Assembly: GCF_006094695.1 (NCBI RefSeq)
Contig: NZ_CP035103.1
Coordinates: 372,001-436,000, forward strand
DNA: 64,000 bases
Source: Kocuria rosea
GTDB taxonomy: Bacteria; Actinomycetota; Actinomycetes; Actinomycetales; Micrococcaceae
Direction of reading: 5' to 3'
Part shown: piece by piece, positions 25,730-34,049 of the stretch
Numbering within the stretch: position 1 is the first letter of the stretch
Layout of the letters: each line of letters opens with the position of its first letter
The notes under the pieces: generated by a model
The model's input: the letters and a program-made list of their open reading frames with translations, nothing else
What the model was told of the DNA's origin: nothing
Databases searched by the model: none
Position numbers and translations under genes: made by a program

Positions 25730-25957
25730 CTATTCCTTTCCCAACCGCTCCTCAAGACGTTCCATGCGCTCTTGGTACTCCCGATCCTGCTTCTTCGCAC
25801 CTCGCCAGATGAGGACAAGCATCGCGAAGGCGCTGAAAGCAATCACCACCGTGTACCAGGAAAGTCCACCAAGAATTGCGATGACCAGGATGACCAGAGC
25901 TAGAACACCAGAGGTGATTGCTAATCCTCCGCTCATCTGAGCTTTTCCAGTGGCCAC
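25730..25957 (-). CDS. Small membrane protein with C-terminal coiled coil
   Basis: A 75-residue protein from a GTG start with a strong GGAGG ribosome site. It has two adjacent membrane helices (GLAITSGVLALVILVIAILGG and WYTVVIAFSAFAMLVLIW) followed by a strongly charged helix (KKQDREYQERMERLEERLGKE) likely to be a short coiled coil. No family recognised. Confidence 0.7.
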   Translation of the reverse strand: MATGKAQMSGGLAITSGVLALVILVIAILGGLSWYTVVIAFSAFAMLVLIWRGAKKQDREYQERMERLEERLGKE

Positions 25958-26272
25958 GAGGCCTCCTATCGGTTTGTCTTTTTGAATCGTAGAGCGGGAT
26001 AGTGAGCTTGGCGTTTCCGGTCAATGCAACACGTCACGATTGACCGAAAGCAGGACTATCGGTCCCCTGGTGGTCGTGGCCGCTGAGGCGCTCCCTATCC
26101 CGCGGCATCCATACCCGGTGTACCAAGGCACACGGTCAGATACCAGCCACACATTCGCGGTGGCATCAGGTCCGCATTGATTGCACCGGACGCTGGCCGG
26201 ACTGTTAACGGTGCGACAGCGGTTGCTCGGAGTGCATGGCCAGCTGGTGAGCCAGCCACGGAGCCTTGTTGC
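25958..26272. other. Spacer, nothing recognised
   Basis: About 315 bp between two minus-strand membrane protein genes. No coding frame, RNA or clear repeat is seen; it should contain the promoter of the 75-residue membrane protein. Confidence 0.4.
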
Positions 26273-26740
26273 TTACAGCAGGTGGAGAGTCAGGATAATC
26301 ACTGGTGGAATGGCGCCGAGATAGGACAGCCATGACCAACGGGCGAAAGCCTCGGAGTACATGGCCACGTTTTCATCGGGGTGGTGGCGGCCTCGAGACA
26401 AGCGATACATCCGTTGACTCAAGTTTTTGTTGAAGCGGCGCGTGAGCACACCGTAGGCCACGGCCCCCGCGATGCCCATGCAGGAGAAGACCACGACGTT
26501 TCGCTCGTATCCCGGCAAGTCCGCGCTCACAAAGACCAAGAGGACCACACCGGTAATGAGCAGGACGATGTAGGTGATTCCCACAATCGCGACCAGCTCC
26601 ACGGAGCGGCGGGCGAAGTCCGGGGAGCCTCCGGCAATCACGCTCGTGAGTCGACGGTGTCCTAGTGTGCCGACCAGGAAAAAGAGGCTCAGGGCCAGTC
26701 CGCCGCCGAGGATGACCCAGATCTCCATTGTGTCGCTCAT
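26273..26740 (-). CDS. Four-helix membrane protein of unknown function
   Basis: About 155 residues starting MSDTMEIWVILGGGLALSLFFLVGTL. Hydrophobic segments are near residues 6-24, 48-72, 78-98 and 137-155, with a basic loop (RRFNKNLSQRMYRLSRGRHH) between the last two. The ATG at 26740 (or the one four codons on) is preferred over an upstream in-frame extension with no membrane logic. Its plan resembles the 28596-29081 protein, so the two may be distant paralogues. Confidence 0.65.
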   Translation of the reverse strand: MSDTMEIWVILGGGLALSLFFLVGTLGHRRLTSVIAGGSPDFARRSVELVAIVGITYIVLLITGVVLLVFVSADLPGYERNVVVFSCMGIAGAVAYGVLTRRFNKNLSQRMYRLSRGRHHPDENVAMYSEAFARWSWLSYLGAIPPVIILTLHLL

Positions 26741-27102
26741 TGCGTGGTACCGTGCTGTACCTCGATGGCCGAGTTTCCTGCCATACGGAGCGACTTCGAG
26801 TCGGCATCTACTGGTGAAGTAGTGCACCAACCCGCACCTGTGAGCATTTGCAAATTCCCCATAGGGACACAGTAGGGGAGGCAGTCAGCCGCCCAGGACC
26901 CCCATCCTGGGGGGAGGGCCGGCGAAGTGCTCTAGAGGTTCCACTTGCGGAGGGCAGGTCAGTACACCGTCAGGCGAATGTGGTCGCCCACCGACCTATG
27001 AGCGCAGAAGTGGGGACTGAGGGCTGCAGAAGCGGGGTGAGACGATCTGCATAGCAGGGCGATGATCAGATGGCGCTCGGGACCGATGACACGTGAGGGG
27101 CC
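26741..27102. other. Spacer, nothing recognised
   Basis: About 360 bp between divergent small membrane protein genes. No credible gene is seen on either strand; promoters for both sides must be here. Confidence 0.4.
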
Positions 27103-27333
27103 ATGCCAAGACAACCGAGGAAGCTGACGAAGAACATGAAGTTGCTCTTCATCGGCTGTCTCTTCGTGGTCTCGCTCATCGTCGACTGGGCGCTGGATGG
27201 CAAGTTCAGCTGGGGAACAGTTGTATGGGCCGTTGTGTTCACCGCGCTTATGTCGCCAATGATTATTTGGTGGGATAACGACGGAACGCGCCGGAAGAAG
27301 AACGCACAGGACGAGGGCAGCGGAACTCGTTGA
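27103..27333 (+). CDS. Small two-helix membrane protein
   Basis: A 76-residue protein: basic N-terminus (MPRQPRKLTKNMK), helix LLFIGCLFVVSLIVDWAL, short loop, helix SWGTVVWAVVFTALMSPMIIWW, then a charged tail. GAGGGG lies just before the ATG. No family recognised. Confidence 0.65.
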   Translation: MPRQPRKLTKNMKLLFIGCLFVVSLIVDWALDGKFSWGTVVWAVVFTALMSPMIIWWDNDGTRRKKNAQDEGSGTR

Positions 27334-27463
27334 TGCCCTTGCTGTCTCGCTTCGGCACTAATGACATCACCTCGGTACCAGGGCCGCGGACGACCTAATG
27401 GATTACTGCCCGGGCTCTGCATGTTGAAGGCGTGAGGAGCTCGTGCCTTGCTATGCATGGGGC

Positions 27464-28345
27464 ATGACTCAGGGACAAGATGTCGAGACGGACGCTGACG
27501 CTATAGGTCTGATGCTGGACCGCGAAGCTGCCTGGGTGGAGTTCCTCGACTCAGAGCCGGCGATCAAGGACCAGTCCCAGATCGACGTCGATGATGGCAT
27601 CTCCCCACTGAAGCATCTGACGTCGGAGACGGCCCATGCCAGCGTGATTGCGGCCGCGGGTGCCATGTTGAGCGTGAACTCCTTGGTGCTGGGCATGGTT
27701 ATCGGGCAACGCCCGACTGCCGGGAACACCTTAGGACCAGCGATCCGAGCCGCGCTGCTGCCAGCCACTCGGGCACTGTCGATTCTGCACCCGGACGATC
27801 GGACCTTACGGGTGCGGCGAGCCGTCCAGGCCCGCACCGCGGAGTTACGGGCGGCGGTTGACTCTATGAAGACGCTCAGCGGGTTGTCGTCCATGCTCGG
27901 ACCCGCTGGGGAGCAGGAGCGTGTGCAGAGCCTGGAGCAGACTCAACAGGTTCTCACTGTCCTCGAGCAGTGGCTTGGTGGTGGTCCGCCTCATGAGACA
28001 ACAGTCATCCGGACCGTGGCGCGGGAACTGGGCGTTGAGGTGCATGCTCGGGGAGCGGACGGAGACTTCATCCGGGACCTGATGGTGCGTGGATGGGTCG
28101 TCTACTCAGCTGATGCTCACGGCTGGACATGGCAAAACGGACTCAAGGGTGAGCTCCAAGAGGCCAGGGAGTTTGCTCCCGGTCGTTTCCAGGCGAACTG
28201 GCGACCGGATGGCGGGCGCTTCCTGGCAGATGCCTTGACGGTGTCGAACTTGACCCAAACAGCCTTTGATTTTTGGCGAATCCGCGCGTCTCAGACGGAT
28301 GAAGAGTGGGGTGCCCAAATGGCCAAAAATCAGTGGCCCGCTTGA
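27464..28345 (+). CDS. Hypothetical helical protein, about 293 residues
   Basis: Soluble, mostly helical protein of unknown function. The N-terminus is acidic (TQGQDVETDADAIGLMLDREAAWVEFLDSEPAIKDQ). A Gly/Ala-rich stretch (TAHASVIAAAGAMLSVNSLVLGMVIGQ near 60-86) may be a buried helix pair, and the C-terminal half has Trp-rich strands (RGWVVYSADAHGWTWQNGL). GTG at 27443 with GAGGAG is an alternative start but its spacing is short. No domain is recognised. Confidence 0.6.
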   Translation: MTQGQDVETDADAIGLMLDREAAWVEFLDSEPAIKDQSQIDVDDGISPLKHLTSETAHASVIAAAGAMLSVNSLVLGMVIGQRPTAGNTLGPAIRAALLPATRALSILHPDDRTLRVRRAVQARTAELRAAVDSMKTLSGLSSMLGPAGEQERVQSLEQTQQVLTVLEQWLGGGPPHETTVIRTVARELGVEVHARGADGDFIRDLMVRGWVVYSADAHGWTWQNGLKGELQEAREFAPGRFQANWRPDGGRFLADALTVSNLTQTAFDFWRIRASQTDEEWGAQMAKNQWPA

Positions 28346-28595
28346 TCAGATGTGGGCGATCGTCACGACGTAAGGGCAAGAAATTCCCATGCCACTCATA
28401 GCTCGCAGGGTGCGATAGGGGTTCCTTCCTGCGCTTCGGGGGTTAGGGAGCTAACTGGCCGGGGAACGGGAAGGGACTGATGGCGTGAGCACTCTTCCTG
28501 CAAAAGTATGGACAGCTCGAGGGGCCTGATATTTCTACCTCGCGGTAAGAATGGAGGATGCCCTCAGATTCTCTGGAGGGCGACGAAAGGACGTC

Positions 28596-29081
28596 GTGGA
28601 AGTACTCGACATCGTTGTCACCGGCCTGATGTTCGTGTTCGTGCTGACCATCATCTTCAAGAGCTGGGCCAGACCTACTGCTCCACGGGCCGGGCACAGC
28701 CGGGACCCTGAGGTGGCGGTGGATCGCCCCATCGAGGGAGCCCGAGTGATGATCTGGGGCCCGACCCTGTTCGTAGCAATTTTTGCTGTGTTCGTGGCGA
28801 CCCGGATGGCTTATGAGGAAGTCCAAGAGTTTCCCGACTTCCTGGCCTATGGATTGCTGCTGGGTGCCGGGATCGAACTGGTCCTCTACTTGTGCGTCAC
28901 TCGTGTTTTCGTCGGCTCGGTTTTGGAGACGGTCATCCGGCGTTCGGAGGGCACCTACAGTGAGAAACTAGAAGCCTTCTATGTCCAGGAGTATCAAAGG
29001 TTCTCTCGCATTCCCCTGGCTCTAGCTGGCATTTTCGCTCCGGCCGGTGTGCTGTTGCTGCTGTGGTCAGCCCTCGCATAA
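28596..29081 (+). CDS. Four-helix membrane protein of unknown function
   Basis: About 161 residues. GTG at 28596 is chosen because AAAGGA precedes it at good spacing; the ATG at 28551 lacks one. Hydrophobic segments near residues 5-25, 53-72, 81-103 and 138-160, with a charged helix (RRSEGTYSEKLEAFYVQEYQRFSR) before the last. The layout is like the 26273-26740 product. No family name. Confidence 0.65.
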   Translation: MEVLDIVVTGLMFVFVLTIIFKSWARPTAPRAGHSRDPEVAVDRPIEGARVMIWGPTLFVAIFAVFVATRMAYEEVQEFPDFLAYGLLLGAGIELVLYLCVTRVFVGSVLETVIRRSEGTYSEKLEAFYVQEYQRFSRIPLALAGIFAPAGVLLLLWSALA

Positions 29082-29159
29082 GGACGCCACCCTGGCCTAG
29101 CGGACCCGCGACGGCATGAGGGACTGCCCAGGGTTCGCTTGACTCCTTGACCTGCCGCG

Positions 29160-29390
29160 TTGCAGCAGGGGTTCGGCGAAGGCGAATCTGCACTGTTCGA
29201 GTGGATGGCCGACCACGCGCGGGTCTGCTGGTACATCGATCCGGAGCCTTGGCTGATTGAGGCGAAACTCGATTCGGAGCTCGCCCTGCCGCTCAACTTA
29301 GGCCAGAACAAGGAAGGTGTGTTCCACCAGGCGCTGTCCGCAGCTAGGCAAGCTCAGCGCCAGTTGGCACGGGACCTTCCGGTTCTGTAA
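29160..29390 (+). pseudogene. C-terminal remnant of a GIY-YIG nuclease-type protein
   Basis: The 76-residue frame contains WMADHARVCWYIDPEPWLIE...LALPLNLGQNKEGVFHQALSAARQAQRQLARDLPVL. This closely resembles the C-terminal part of actinobacterial GIY-YIG-domain proteins (dPEPW, LPLNL and Lxx.RR..A blocks). The GIY-YIG catalytic core, which should precede it, is missing: upstream is a different gene. A scar at the left edge of the AT-rich island. Confidence 0.6.
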
Positions 29391-29697
29391 CTGTGGCACG
29401 TCCTGTGCTTTCGACCCTTACTTCCGGCGCTGCGGAAGCCGGAGCGCCGCCGCAAGAAAACTTCTATGCAGTCAATATGCAAGCCGACGGAAGGCGAGAA
29501 TTGATGCCAGGCTTCCTCCCCGATCGTCAGTACGGCAGTGAGCGAAGTTGGTGTAGCACTCCAAAAGCCATTATCAATATAAAACCCCAGTCTTGATACT
29601 TTTCTCAGAAGTATATTTTGCTAACCGAAAACTATTGCCACAAAGGTGCAAGTCGCTGTATGGTGCAAACTCTCGTATCTTCTTCTTAGGGGTCAGT
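29391..29697. other. AT-rich leader region of the Trypco1-protease pair
   Basis: GC content falls sharply from about 29.55 kb. No gene is seen before 29698. It contains an inverted repeat (29596-29614) and AT-rich hexamers suitable as a promoter. Confidence 0.45.
29596..29614 (+). promoter_or_regulatory. Inverted repeat in the promoter region of the Trypco1 operon
   Basis: ATACTT and AAGTAT arms separated by TTCTCAG. A TTGATA hexamer begins just upstream, and TATATT/TATTTT overlap the right arm, so this may be an operator within the promoter about 85-100 bp before the Trypco1 gene. No regulator gene is present in the island. Confidence 0.35.
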
Positions 29698-30000
29698 ATG
29701 GAACTACTGCGATATAGCGACGGCGTCCTCGTAGCTGTAGATGAGGTGACTTCCGGGGGTGGCTACAACATGGACATGGACCCTGTGCAAGTAGTAGCCA
29801 AATTTTCGGGTGTAGCTGCGGAAATACGCAAACGGGTCGATGAATTCGGCAACGAGCTTAAAAGTTGCATGTCGGATCCTGCAGAGGTGACTGTCGAATT
29901 CGGAGTAGAACTGGAAGCTGAAGCGGGCCTTCCCGTGATTGTCAAGGGGACTGCGAATTGCCATGTCACCGTATCGGCAACTTGGCGCATAAAGGAATGA
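29698..30000 (+). CDS. Trypco1 (trypsin-co-occurring) domain protein
   Basis: A 100-residue protein. Its C-terminal part, PAEVTVEFGVELEAEAGLPVIVKGTANCHVTVSATWRI, has the strand pattern of the trypsin-co-occurring domain 1 family (CU044_2847-type; typical members read VEVEFGVKLSAEAG...F.VTLTW). In published genome analyses such small proteins accompany peptidases in predicted NTP-dependent conflict systems and may tie the peptidase to its regulator or target. ATG at 29698 with AGGGG upstream. Only 7 bp separate it from the metallopeptidase gene. Base composition is far lower in GC than the surroundings, indicating transfer. Confidence 0.75.
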   Translation: MELLRYSDGVLVAVDEVTSGGGYNMDMDPVQVVAKFSGVAAEIRKRVDEFGNELKSCMSDPAEVTVEFGVELEAEAGLPVIVKGTANCHVTVSATWRIKE

Positions 30001-30007
30001 TGATTTC

Positions 30008-31639
30008 ATGTCCGTATATTGGGCACGGGGATCCGAAAAATCCTATGGATTTTTTGATGCGACGTCTTCTATAATTTATACACCTGGACATGGGTTTTCA
30101 GTTGATGCGGTTATTAAGCACGAGTTAGTGCATGCAAAAATCACAGATATGAGCTCGCTTGGTTTTGTGGAGCGAGCATTAAGATTTGCTGCCGTTGCCT
30201 CAGCCGCTCGGCAGGATTGGAGTACTCATAAGGCGTTAGAAAGAAAGCGAAAAAATATTGTGACCCTGTCCAGTCACGTACATGAGGTTGCTGCTTGGTA
30301 CCTGACGGATACAATGCGTTTGATGGAACCACGCCTCCATCGGTTCAACGGGAAATTTCCACAAGTTCGTATTCCTCAGGCTCCTGCTCAGTATGTGCAA
30401 GACATTTCAAAGTTGCAGCACATATACCTCATCGCTGGAATGAGAGAACAAAATTCTGACGGATCCATACCTCCAATAGTTCATCCGATGAATTTCACAC
30501 ATTTAGCACAATTTATGGCGATTTGGGCGCTCAGCCCACCGATTGTGCAATCTTATCTTGCAGGCGTCAATTTAGACGATAGCGGCGATTTGAAAGACAT
30601 GGTAGAGATTCTAGTCGCCGACCCAAAGCAAAATCCAAGGATACGGTTTGAAAGTTTAATGAATTGGGCCACCGAAATCCGGTCACCTACAGTTGAGGAT
30701 CTGATTTATCGGGCGAATCGTGGCGAATTATTTGCAGTAGCTCCAATTGATGTGGCTCAACCGCCGTTAGATGAAGGAAAAATATGGGACTTATTATTGA
30801 CACACTTGGATCCTAATTTTTTAGATCCCTTTCGTAGTTATTCGGATCATGAAAAATCCATGCATAGATTTCTTGGGGGTTTCATACCATCTTTGGATCC
30901 TTACCCGCAAGTCACTGTGCTGCAACCAGAAAAATATATGGAAGCACCAAGTCCCACCGCAGTTGCGTTGCTCGACAAACTGAAATCTAAAATGATTCTG
31001 CAAGTGCAGCGTCATTCGAGCATGCTCGACTTTGGGCACCCACAGGATCGCGCGGGCGCGCTAGAGCCGGAACTGATGTTCGTCAGTGTTTATAATGTCA
31101 GTGCTGGGGTTGCTAATGGTTACAAATTGTCGGTCAGTGATTTTCGCTCCCTGGTGCAAAAACTAGACCCTAAACGAACACTAATTACCGTCGGAAGTCT
31201 TGGTTATGATTTTGACGGGCTCGATTTTCCCGGTAACCCACTGTCGGGTCTTCCTCATGTAGTTGTTGCTCCTATGGCATTTAGAGAACTTTGGCAAAGA
31301 ATCACTTGGAGCGGAGGCATCGGTGGAAATGCGAATTTAGAGTACTTGCTGGTCCCTTCACGTTATCCTGAAGAATATTCTTTGTTGGCCATCAAAGGCC
31401 GTGGGCCATCTCAATCTGCAATCATTACGGCCGTGCCCCACAGTCCCGAGCGAGTGCTGTCTTTCGCTGACAGGCGCGGGGATGAGCCAGATGGCTGGCC
31501 TACCCTTACGCGCGTATACTCCCGATTGGTTGACTGGGCGCCGGAATTAGCAGCAACAATCACAGCTAGTTGGTGCATATGGGAGCACTGGCTTCAATTT
31601 CGCGAGTTCAAGCCGGAACATGAGGTTAAAGCTCAGTAA
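30008..31639 (+). CDS. Predicted HELVH zinc metallopeptidase, partner of Trypco1 protein
   Basis: A 543-residue, AT-rich gene product I cannot name. The N-terminal third has AVIKHELVHAKITD near residues 36-49, a zincin HExxH motif, and SSHVHEVAAWYLTD near 97-110, whose Glu could be the third ligand of a gluzincin-like site. The middle and C-terminal parts (for example VNLDDSGDLKDMVEILVADP, then SVSDFRSLVQKLDPKRTLITVGSLGYDFDG) have no recognised domain. There is no signal peptide or membrane helix, so it should be cytosolic. Position directly after a Trypco1 gene suggests it fills the peptidase slot usually held by a trypsin-like enzyme. Defence or abortive-infection function is inference. Confidence 0.7.
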   Translation: MSVYWARGSEKSYGFFDATSSIIYTPGHGFSVDAVIKHELVHAKITDMSSLGFVERALRFAAVASAARQDWSTHKALERKRKNIVTLSSHVHEVAAWYLTDTMRLMEPRLHRFNGKFPQVRIPQAPAQYVQDISKLQHIYLIAGMREQNSDGSIPPIVHPMNFTHLAQFMAIWALSPPIVQSYLAGVNLDDSGDLKDMVEILVADPKQNPRIRFESLMNWATEIRSPTVEDLIYRANRGELFAVAPIDVAQPPLDEGKIWDLLLTHLDPNFLDPFRSYSDHEKSMHRFLGGFIPSLDPYPQVTVLQPEKYMEAPSPTAVALLDKLKSKMILQVQRHSSMLDFGHPQDRAGALEPELMFVSVYNVSAGVANGYKLSVSDFRSLVQKLDPKRTLITVGSLGYDFDGLDFPGNPLSGLPHVVVAPMAFRELWQRITWSGGIGGNANLEYLLVPSRYPEEYSLLAIKGRGPSQSAIITAVPHSPERVLSFADRRGDEPDGWPTLTRVYSRLVDWAPELAATITASWCIWEHWLQFREFKPEHEVKAQ

Positions 31640-31817
31640 CGAGGACCGTTTATTGTCGACATCTCTGCCGGAATTTCGTCCGGGCTGGGTAGTGTGTGGG
31701 GAGATTCCCGATCCCATGCAGAAGATGTCCCCACGATTCGAGCCCGTAAAAGGACGCAAGTCGAGGGGCAACTGAGCATTGATGCTTTTCTCTTCCCGGA
31801 ACCCGAGGAGGTTCCTG

Positions 31818-32456
31818 TCAAGGGCGCCGTATGGCGGCCAGGTGGCACTCGGGAAAGCGGTGCAGTGGGTCAGGTCGGCTCATCGTGCGCCAGACCTCGT
31901 CGAACCCGGCCCGGGCAAGCCGTGCGCTTATCTCTTCGGGGTGCCAGCGCCAGGCCGGTGCCACCGCGTGATCGAACGGCACCGCCGGTTGCCTCTCGCC
32001 ATCGATGCTTTGGAAGACCAGGAGCACCACGCCGCCAGCCGGCATGCGCTGGGCCCAGGAATCAAGCACGCCACCGATCCGGTGGGGATCGATGTGGATC
32101 AGGCTGAACCGGGCCAGCACACCCCGCAGCGGAGCCAACTGATCGGTCGGTCCCAGGGAGTCGTTCAGGTTTGCCCCACCGCGCCGGAACGCCACCTCGG
32201 GGTGAGACCTGCGGGCGATGTCCAGCATGGCGTCTGAGGGATCGATGCCCATGACGTGAAGGCCGCGGTGGGCGAGTTCGGCGGTGACGTGCCCGGTCCC
32301 GCATCCGATGTCCATCACGGTGCCCTCGCTGTGGTGCTCCAGGACCTTGTCCGCGAAGGCGGCGACTGCATGTCGTTCCAAAGGTGTCTGGAACGGGTTC
32401 GGGAAGGTGAGCTCGTACTGTTCTGCCAGTGCGTCGTAACCGGGTTGGGTTCCCAC
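31818..32456 (-). CDS. SAM-dependent methyltransferase
   Basis: A 212-residue class I methyltransferase. Motif I is TVMDIGCGTGHVTAELAHRG near residue 47, followed by VMGIDPSDAMLDIARR, and the later ARFSLIHIDPHRIGGVLDSWAQRMPAGGVVLLVFQ region matches motifs IV-VI of Methyltransf_11/25 proteins. GTG start at 32456. Substrate unknown. It is between the AT-rich island and the MocR-type regulator and is normal high-GC DNA. Confidence 0.88.
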   Translation of the reverse strand: MGTQPGYDALAEQYELTFPNPFQTPLERHAVAAFADKVLEHHSEGTVMDIGCGTGHVTAELAHRGLHVMGIDPSDAMLDIARRSHPEVAFRRGGANLNDSLGPTDQLAPLRGVLARFSLIHIDPHRIGGVLDSWAQRMPAGGVVLLVFQSIDGERQPAVPFDHAVAPAWRWHPEEISARLARAGFDEVWRTMSRPDPLHRFPECHLAAIRRP

Positions 32457-32636
32457 GCCGGCCAGCCTCTCACACTGCGCTGTCCACCTGGCGCGTCGCC
32501 TGCCTTCGGGTGGTGAATCGACGGTCCCTGGCTTGCTCGCGGGACGCCGGCAGGTTCCCGACAGTCGTCGTGCAGCACCTGCGAGGCGCGCTGCAGCGCC
32601 TGGACCTACAGCCGGTGTGGAGTAGCAGAGGTTCCC

Positions 32637-34049
32637 TTAATCGTGGTTGGTTTCGATGGCCTGGCCGAGGCGGCGGGTCCCGTCGGGGAAGGCTGCGGGG
32701 TTGGGTCCGGCGTAGTTGAGCCGGATGTAGGGGCCGGTGGGTTCGGCGGGGAACCATTCGGTGCCGGCGGCGATGATGACTCCGCCGGTTTCGCAGTCGC
32801 GGATCAGCCGGGGGAGGTCGGTGTCGTCGGGCAGGCGGGCCCAGAGGTTCAGCCCGCCGGTGGGGACGTGCTCGATGTGGGCCTGGGGGGCGTGCTCGGT
32901 GAGGCTGGTCAGCAGCAGGTCCCGGCGTCCCTGGAGCTGATGGCGGAGCCCGCGCAGGTGGGTCTGCCACCCGGGGTGGGTGACGACGTCCAGGGCGGCG
33001 GCCTGGAGCAGCTCGGAGACGTAGATGGATTCGGCGGCGCGGTCGGCGAGGATGCGTTCGTGGGCGGGGCCGCGGGCGATGACCGCTCCGACGCGCAGGG
33101 CGGGGGAGACGCTTTTGGTCAACGACCGGAGGTAGACGACGTGCCCGGAGTCCTCCCCGGCGGCCAGGGGCACCGGGGTGGTGGTGATGCCGAAGTCGTG
33201 GGCCCAGTCGTCCTCGATCAGGAAGGCCCCGTGCTCGGTCACCACCTGAAGCACCTGCTCGCCCACCGCTGGTGACCAGTGGGCGCCGGTGGGGTTGGCG
33301 TAGTGGGGTTGGGCGTAGAAGACCCGGGCGCCGGTCTCGGCGAAAGCGCGGGCGAGCTCGGCCGGATCCGGCCCGGTGGGCCCGGTCGGAACCGGCACGA
33401 TACGCACCCCGGCCTGGGTGGCGGCCTGGATGGCCCCCCAGTAGGTGGGCGATTCCAGCAGCACCGGGTGCCCCGCCCCGGCCAGGGCGCGGAAGATCGA
33501 GCTCAACCCGCTCTGGGTGCCCGGCAGCACGATCACATCCCGCGGTGTGGGCGGGCTGACCCCGTCCGGGGTGGAGGCGCGAAGTTCGTGGGCGAACCAG
33601 GACTGCAGCTCGGGCAGACCCGCGACCGGTGGGCGGGACAGGGCAGCTTCCGTGCGTGCTGCCCGGCTCAGCGCGGCCCGCACCAGCCGTTCCGGCAGCA
33701 GCTCCCGGTCGGGGTAGCCGGAGTGGAAGGCGATGACATCGTTGGGGGTGCTGCGCAGCGCGGCGGACACCGACCGGGCCGGCGCCTGGGGGGCCCGCAA
33801 CGCGCCGGTCTGCCAGCTGTAGTCGGCCGGGCGGGTGGCGCGGACCGCGCGCACGAAGGTCCCGACCCCGGGCCGGGTCTCGACCACCCCCTGGGTGGCC
33901 AGGGCCCGCAGTACTTTCTGCACGGTGACCGGGCTGGCCTGGTACTGGGCCACCAGCGCCCGGGTGGAGGGCAGGCGCGCCCCCGGGGCCGCGCCGGCGA
34001 TCCACGCCCGGAGCCCCTCGAGAATCCGGGAACTGTTATCGTTGTCCAT
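32637..34049 (-). CDS. MocR-type GntR/aminotransferase-fold regulator
   Basis: A 470-residue MocR/PdxR-class protein. A GntR winged helix is at the N-terminus (GLRAWIAGAAPGARLPSTRALVAQYQASPVTVQKVLRALATQG, VVETRPGVGTFV), followed by an aminotransferase class I-like domain with LPGTQSGLSSIFRAL, SPTYWGAIQAA, the YANPTG loop, IEDDWAHDF and the PLP lysine in YLRSLTKSVSPALRVG near 305. These proteins sense PLP or amino-compound ligands. Its ATG overlaps the ATG of the divergent EamA exporter, and a perfect palindrome lies just upstream, so it probably controls that exporter. Confidence 0.92.
   Translation of the reverse strand: MDNDNSSRILEGLRAWIAGAAPGARLPSTRALVAQYQASPVTVQKVLRALATQGVVETRPGVGTFVRAVRATRPADYSWQTGALRAPQAPARSVSAALRSTPNDVIAFHSGYPDRELLPERLVRAALSRAARTEAALSRPPVAGLPELQSWFAHELRASTPDGVSPPTPRDVIVLPGTQSGLSSIFRALAGAGHPVLLESPTYWGAIQAATQAGVRIVPVPTGPTGPDPAELARAFAETGARVFYAQPHYANPTGAHWSPAVGEQVLQVVTEHGAFLIEDDWAHDFGITTTPVPLAAGEDSGHVVYLRSLTKSVSPALRVGAVIARGPAHERILADRAAESIYVSELLQAAALDVVTHPGWQTHLRGLRHQLQGRRDLLLTSLTEHAPQAHIEHVPTGGLNLWARLPDDTDLPRLIRDCETGGVIIAAGTEWFPAEPTGPYIRLNYAGPNPAAFPDGTRRLGQAIETNHD

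Noticed and set aside
31694..32107. Plus-strand frame starting MWGDSRSHAEDV after the metallopeptidase
   Set aside because: It runs mostly antisense to the SAM methyltransferase. Its first 50 residues are outside that gene but show no ribosome site or known domain.
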